DNA of 64,000 nt, from NCBI GenBank assembly GCA_036346405.1, contig CM070551.1:55632488-55696487 (forward strand), read 5' to 3'. Of this stretch, positions 57,761-64,000 are shown in pieces (positions within the stretch are counted from its first letter, which is position 1; each line of letters begins with the position of its first letter). The translations under genes and the position numbers were made by a program. The stretch comes from Phyllostachys edulis (Eukaryota > Streptophyta > Magnoliopsida > Poales > Poaceae). The notes below the pieces were generated by a model. The model saw nothing but the letters and a program-made list of their open reading frames with translations, was not told the origin of the DNA and searched no databases.

Positions 57761-57967
57761 ATCACAGACGGTTCTAAATTAGAACCGCTCAGGATATATA
57801 GTATCACTGAGCGGTTCCAAAGTAGAACCGCTCAGGATATGTGATGTATCACGAGCGATTCCAATCAACAACCGCTCAGGATATATTATATCACGCATTT
57901 TTACCAAGGAACCGTTTGTGATATATAATCCTGCATGATTTGATCTACAAACCGTCTTTTGATATTT
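57761..57967. repeat. CACTA subterminal repeats, diverged
   Basis: ATCACAGACGGTTC, then alternating GAGCGGTTC and GAACCGCTCAGGATAT, then AACCGTTTGTGATAT and AACCGTCTTTTGATAT. Pairs are inverted around short cores. The inner pairs changed from the GACGG to the GAGCGG motif, unlike the uniform array at 25065. Confidence 0.85.
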
Positions 57968-58180
57968 TTGTATCGGTTAATCTAGTTCATTTATTGGCTA
58001 GCCTCAGAAATGTTAGCCATGCCCTCTGAAACAAGCAGAAAAGATAACAAGTACATGTATATACATCCAATTCACATTCATTTGAGAAACAATCACATCC
58101 ATTTCACAGTACAAATCAATTAACTCAAATGAACTAAAATTAACCATTCATCAGAACGTACATATACACACATTGTTCAA
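57968..58180 (-). other. 3' flank of the tnp2 pseudogene
   Basis: AT-rich with no frame; presumably the 3' untranslated region of the transposase. Confidence 0.5.
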
Positions 58181-61100
58181 TTAATCTTTCAAAACTAGCC
58201 CTTCATGATGATCGACGCGTATGTAGCTAGTTTCGTCATGTTCTTTTTCCTCGACCCTTATGCCGTTTCCGAAAGGATGTAAATCGTCAAATTGATTGTA
58301 TTCTTCCTTGTCCACTACATTCTCAACTCCGACAATCCTCCTTTTTCCATGAAGAACTACGTGGCGCTTCTTATTTGCCGGGTCGGTAACATAGAAGACT
58401 TGAACAACTTGGTTAGCCAGTACGAATGGTTCGTCTTTGTATCCGACACGTTCGAGGTCCACGGTAGTGACGCCCATACTGTCGACTGTCGGGACCCTCT
58501 GTGTTTAATGCACTAGTCCAGGATCACGCTAGTGCACACAAGGTCAACAAAGGTGGATATCGGTCTACACAAGCGAATAATAGCATAAACGATAATTTGA
58601 TTAATAAATAATGGTTTGACCTTACGGTCGAGTTTACATTTATTTAAGCCACGTAGGGCTAACAGAGAAATAAAGCAGTGGAAACAAAAGCGGTAGTGGC
58701 ATCCCATCGATTCACCACAGGCAACCGACTGGGATCAAGACCTCGCGATCAGGCACCTTCGATGTACTCGTCCTCGAAAGCTGGTGAAGACTCCTCCTCT
58801 TCTGCTTGATTCGTCAAAACAAGCGTGAGTACACACCGTACTCGCAAGCCACACCACAGAAATGCAATATATACATGTTGGCTTTTTACAAGGGAAAGGC
58901 ATTCTGTGGTTCTTTTGCAGAAATGCAATGTTTGCAATTGAATACTAGTAATAGATTGAAAACAAGTAAAACAAATAGATAACAAAAAATTTAACAATTT
59001 ATTTCACAAAGACACACACAGCCTAACAGGTTATTCACATAGCTAGATGATTTCATCACATAGCTCCCTTCCCACACAGTTTTATGAAGATCTACTCCTA
59101 GTGTGAAATCCCCGAGCATTGTCCATGATCATGATGCGCTATTCAATATATTAAATTACACTCGCAGAGTTTGTACACTTTACCCACAAGATATAATTAG
59201 TGTAGCTAGCACTAATCATAACAAAGCATTTCGTAACTTCATCTTACTATGCTAGGCCCGCCCCATAACAGGCATGTGGTCGCATGCAGATGGGCTCGGT
59301 TCAATGGCGCACATGGTGAGGTCCTTAATTGACCAAGGCAAGACTACCATATGCTACTATGCCACACAGATTAATTCCCATGCACACACTCACACAGTTC
59401 ACACGATCCACCAAATCACACAAGATTCACCCCTTGCCTTAGTCCAAATCCTTTTTACCACCCAGCTTGATTTAAGTGCAACACATGCCACAAAGACACA
59501 TAGTACACATGATTATTACAAGATTGCATATTCACTTAGTCAAAGTTAATAATTGCAATTTCACATGAATAAATGATTCGTGGCATGGCTAAGCAATCTA
59601 ATCGTATTAACCAACCCACGTTGGTGCTACAATATTTACCAACTAAATATCAACTAGGGTGACAAAGGATCAAGGCATAACAATTACACAAGGAAGGCAT
59701 AACAATTTGAATTAACTATTACACCCAAAAGCATTTAAATAAATACTTGAATTAAGATGCGAATTTGGATTAAAATACTTTTAGCAAACTGGGAAGCAAG
59801 ATGGTCAAGGGTATAGCTTGCCTTGGAATAGGTTTAGGTGCTGGTCCCGTCTTGAAAGCTCCTTCTTCTTCAACTCTTCCAACAAATAATAAGTCTACTC
59901 GCAAACGAAGCACAAAAACAAACTAAATAAATAACAGAGGCAAAACAACTAAAAATAAAAAATAAATAAAAATAGCCATTAAGTAGATCTTGATTTTAGA
60001 TGAATTTAGAAATTTGAATGGGCTGATTTGGAGTTAGGATGCAAAAGTTATGAGGTTTGGAAGTTGGAATCTAAAGAAAACCCTAGAAATTGAATTATAC
60101 GAATTTCCCGATTTATTTCTTAAAAGAAAATTGAATATTATGCAATGTCAAGGCCAATGGCGAATTTCGGAAAAGATAAATAAAATGAAAATCCTCGACG
60201 TGTGGGGCCCACATCGTCGCTGACACAACCACGTGGACCAAGTCCACCGAGCCTCTGATCTGGGTCGGGGCTAAGGTGGCGCACCCGCGCGTGTGGCGCT
60301 GACGCGGCGCCTACGTGGCTGACACGCATGCGCCACGAAGGCGGGAACACTGAGGTGGAGGGTGACGTGTACGGAGGCGAGGGCGGCGGCAAGACGGAAC
60401 CAACAAAGACGATTTAACGGCGGCGGCCTCACCCGGCGGGTGGTAAGGGAGGGTAGCTGGCGTTATTGCGAACCTCTGGGTGCAGCTCCGGGTGGTCGAG
60501 GACAATCGAGGCGGCCGGCGGTGAGTTAGAAGCGGCGGAGAGGCTTCGGGCTCGACGGCGATGGTGCTGGGGCGGTGCTCCGGCGAAACGATGGTGACCA
60601 AGAGGAAGCCCTCGCTCTTGCGATGCCGGAGGTGTGGGCGTCAAGGCTCCGGCGGCTCTGGGTGTGACGAGATCGCTCGTCGAAGTTGCGGCGGCGAGAT
60701 TGGATCTTCGAGCTCCTGCGGCGGCTCAAGGGCTCGGGAGAGGAAATTGGGCGAGGGGTTTTGGAAAGGGGGCTACGGCGATCCACGGGGACCCATTTAT
60801 AGGTGCAGGGTGGCCTCGAGGTGACGTGCCGGCGGCGGAGGTTGAAACCGCCCGAGAAGTGCTCGTGGAGGAGACGGGATAGGGATGGATTTGAATTCAA
60901 ACTCGTTTGAATGAGTCCGGGGAGGATACGGCTTCTAGAAGGCGTCATCCGCGCGAAGAATCAGGGCCGTTTGCGTGTTTATCGGGCAAAGCTTCGAAGT
61001 GGCAATGGCGGAGCGGGCGCTCGCGCAAGGAAGAACGACTCGGAGACGACGACATTGTAGCGGTCCCACCGGTCAGCGAGACGGGGAGGCGGCCCACGCG

Positions 61101-64000
61101 GCAGAGGGTGAGGGCGAGGCGCGCGCGCGGGCGTTGATCCAAGCGTCCAACTCTGATCGGACGGCTACGGAGGATCGGGCCGGGTGAACAGGAATGGGCT
61201 GAGTAGATTCGGCCCAACCACTATTTGGAGATTTTAAATAGCTTTTCTATTTTAGAAAATACTGAGAATTCAAATAAGCAATAGAAATTAGCAAATGAAT
61301 ATGGAAAAATTCCAGAAAAATCTAGAAAATATATCAAAGCACATAGAATCCAAATAAAATAGTTTTGACTATTGTTCATGTTGACTTTAGTCATATTAAA
61401 TTGTTTTGTTACTCAAAGTCCAATATTAAGCTTTTGAATTAAATTCAAATAAATCCAAATGATGAATTTTCTCACTACAACTATTTAAAGGATTTTTAAA
61501 GCTCTAAAAATTTGGGATGTTACATCGACCTTCACCTGTGGGAGATGGACCCAACGGCACCGAAATAGGGGGATCTTGAAAAGCACGTAGTCGAGCTCCC
61601 ATATCTCGTCTATTTGCCCATAGTAGGAGCTCCTCAGCCCATCGGTACTGAATGCATCTATGTGGACACCGCTGTTCTCGTTAGTGCTCTTTATATCCTA
61701 AGCCTACGTATAGAATGTGTACCCATTTATGTCGTATCCTCACCATGTCACAACTGTAAATGTTGGCCCTTTTGCCAACCATGTCAGCATATCACTTGAC
61801 GAGCTCCTAGCGAGTCGCTCCTTGAACCATTGGTTGAACCATCATTGTGTTGTCTCGTGATCCAAACATCCGCCGCACCGGATTCTCATTGTCAAGCACG
61901 CCCCAGCCGGTCGATATCTGTGGACACTTCACCATGTGTTGCAAGACCGTGAAATGGGCTTGAGCATACGCGATCCATATCTGGAGTGATTGCTTTCTTC
62001 CGATGGTCCCGATACCTCGAAGTCTCCCCTCATGGCGAGATCGAGGCACTCCTATCGCTCAACTCGAGCCATGTAATCGATACGTAACTCAATGACCTCT
62101 TCGGTTGCATAACCTTCGACGATCTTGCCCTCGCCGAGATCGATTCTCGTACATAGGACTTGATAATTCCCATGAACCTCTCGAACGGGTACATGCTACG
62201 TAGGAACACAGGCCCGCACATCTTTATCTCCCTCACAATATGAACAATGAGATGGACCATGATATCGAAAAACAACGAAGGGAAATACATCTCAAGATCA
62301 CATAGAGTCGTCACCACCTCGTCCTGCATAGCATCTAGTCCTTCAGGATCGATGACCTTCTGAGCAATTGTGTTAAAGAAATAACACAACCTCATGATTG
62401 TCTCTCGGACCTTGATCGGCAAAATACTTCTAATTGCAATAGGGAGCATTTGTGTCATCAACACATGACAATTATGAGACTTCATGCCAATTACCTTCAA
62501 ATCTTCCATCGAAACAAGTTTCTTCATGTTGGCGGAGTAACCGGACAGAACTTTCACACCATGCAAGCACCGACACAATTTAGTTCTCTCGGCCTTGGAC
62601 AGAGTGTAACAAGCAGGGGCAAGGTACGTTCGTCCTTTATCGGTCTTTGTTGGTACTAACTCACGTCTGATGTCCATATCAACCAAGTCAAGCCGTGCGT
62701 TGACACCATCCTTTGTTTTGTCACGAATGTTTAGTAAGAGACCAATCAAGCTGTCACATATATTCTTCTCTACGTGCATGACGTCGATGCAGTGGCGAAC
62801 TTCTAAGTGCTCCCAATAAGGTAAGTCCCAAAATATTGATCTCTTCTTCCACATGTTCTTCCTACGGGTCCTCGATTTACATCCCTTTCCGAGCACAACA
62901 TCTAAATCCTTAACCATATCATAGACCTCTTTTCTGCTTAAATGCCTTGGAGCTGAACTGTCCTCCTTCTCCCCGTCGAATTGTTTCTTTATCCTGCGGT
63001 ATGGGTAAGCCCTCCGAAGGAACCTACGATGATGCATGTACACAGTTTTGCGCGACTGATTCAGTCACACACTCTTAGTATCATCTAAGTAGTGAGTACA
63101 GGCTTTGACCCTTTTTGTACTCTGGCCCGACAGATTAGCAAGGGCAGGATAATCATTTATGGTGCAGAACAACAAGGAACGTAAAGTGAAGTTCTCTCAT
63201 TTGTACGCATCTCATACTTGTACCCCTTCAATCCACAGTATTTTTAGATCTTCCATCAATGGTGCTAGGTACACATCAATATCATTCCCACGTTGCTTCG
63301 GCCCTTGGATAAGTATCGACAACAAAATATACTTCCGCTTCATACACAACCAAGGAGGAAGGTTGTAGATACAGAGCGTCACGGGCCAAGTGCTATGTCG
63401 GCTGCTCATGTTACCAAAAGGATTCATTCCATCTGTACTCAATCTAAACATTATATTCCTCGGTTCCGCACTGAAGTCTGCAAACCTCCTATCGATGTTT
63501 CTCCACTGGGCGAAATCAGTAGGGTGTCTTAGCTTTTCGTCATTCTTACTCTCCTCTGAGTGCCAATACAGCAGTTTTGCATTCTTTGGGTTCACAAAAA
63601 ACTGCTTCAAACGGGGAATTACAGGAAGATACCACACCACCTTACCAGGAGGTCCTTTCTTCACCTCGATTCCCTCGTCGTCATCTGATTGATTCTTACG
63701 CTTGTATCGGGATGCGTTGCACACCGAACATACATGCATGTTTGTATACTCGTTACGGTAGAGGATACAGTCGTTCGGACATGCATGTATTCTTTCTACT
63801 TCCATTCCCAATGGACAAAGAACCTTCCTGGCTTTGTAGGTGGTTTTGGGCAACTCGTTTCCTTCCGGAAGCATCTCTGCTAAGAGACCTAACAGCCCTG
63901 TGAAACTCTCGTCGGACCTACCATTGCTTGCCTTCAATTTTAGCGGTTTAAGCACGGATGACAACCTTATGATTCCGCTTGCAGTACCGGGAACAAACGT
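58181..64000 (-). pseudogene. CACTA tnp2 transposase, interrupted and broken, runs off the window
   Basis: The N-terminal part (63212-63964) reads LKLKASNGRSDESFTGLLGL, CPNDCILYRNEYTNMHVCSV and the DGMNPFGNMSSRHSTWPV stretch, the Tnp2 transposase core. The frame continues through 63043-63211 with three in-frame stops into 62030-63043 (KTVYMHHRRFL without the first residues, HCIDVMHVEKNICDSLIG, then the DUF4218 part FFDIMVHLIVHIVREI and FLRSMYPFERFMG). 61525-62049 holds frameshifted sequence and the start of DUF4216. The rest of DUF4216 is at 58181-58477 (GVTTVDLERVGYKDEPFVLA), ending at a stop after GLVLKD. A solo LTR lies between. The protein would excise CACTA elements; this copy cannot. 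Confidence 0.9.
58487..61524 (-). mobile_element. Solo LTR, 3.0 kb, inside tnp2
   Basis: Begins TGTCGGGACCC and ends GGGATGTTACA, with a perfect target duplication TCGAC (58482-58486 and 61525-61529). No gag or pol sequence is present. A TATA-like CCTATAAATGG lies on minus near 60800, with GC-rich leader-like sequence at 60380-60790 downstream in minus direction. It interrupts the DUF4216 coding region. Removing it and one TCGAC rejoins the DUF4216 reading. ORFs at 60138-61217 occur in overlapping frames on both strands and have no domains. Confidence 0.92.

Overview
This window is intergenic, transposon-filled chromosome from a flowering plant, most likely a grass (Poaceae). The evidence is the type of elements present: a chromodomain Ty3 element primed by initiator tRNA-Met, a CACTA tnp2 transposase, Helitrons with ends matching the grass consensus, and Ulp1-type DNA transposon genes. 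I cannot name the species. I see no intact host gene, rRNA, tRNA or CRISPR array. Nearly every long open frame is a piece of a mobile element or a chance frame in GC-rich LTR or leader sequence.

Layout. 1-3235 and 14846-21748 are two halves of an old element carrying a decayed minus-strand Ulp1 (C48) protease gene and unusually many CAGTAAA/TTTACTG words. This element was split by a complete Ty3 retrotransposon (3236-14845, minus strand, TSD AGTGC). It also received a tandem TRIM element with three LTRs and two internal regions (17750-18922, TSD GTAGC). 21749-24610 is a solo or truncated LTR. 24614-27462 holds a small ORF and a CACTA-type element with palindromic subterminal repeats. 27463-30100 is featureless apart from MITE-like sequence. 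30101-36140 is a long-inverted-repeat element containing a truncated LTR, which itself contains a 3.9 kb solo LTR (31359-35234, TSD ATGGA). 36141-39784 holds old LTR-like sequence, a foldback element and a Ty1-copia fragment. 39785-44377 is another LTR.

44378-57055 is the most striking part: two copies (about 6.1 kb each) of one non-autonomous Helitron in inverted, tail-to-tail orientation around a 394 bp spacer. Both copies carry the same captured host-gene pieces: the start of GDP-mannose 3,5-epimerase and several exons, with introns, of a plastid-type S1-domain RNA-binding protein. Both captured pieces point toward the centre. Read-through from either side would therefore make a 6 kb hairpin RNA containing sequence of two host genes.

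57056-64000 is an LTR fragment, a second CACTA 5' region with subterminal repeats, and a minus-strand tnp2 transposase pseudogene interrupted by a 3.0 kb solo LTR (58487-61524, TSD TCGAC). The transposase runs off the right edge.

All identifications come from reading motifs by eye. Percent identities are impressions from short hand alignments, and family names beyond superfamily level are tentative.
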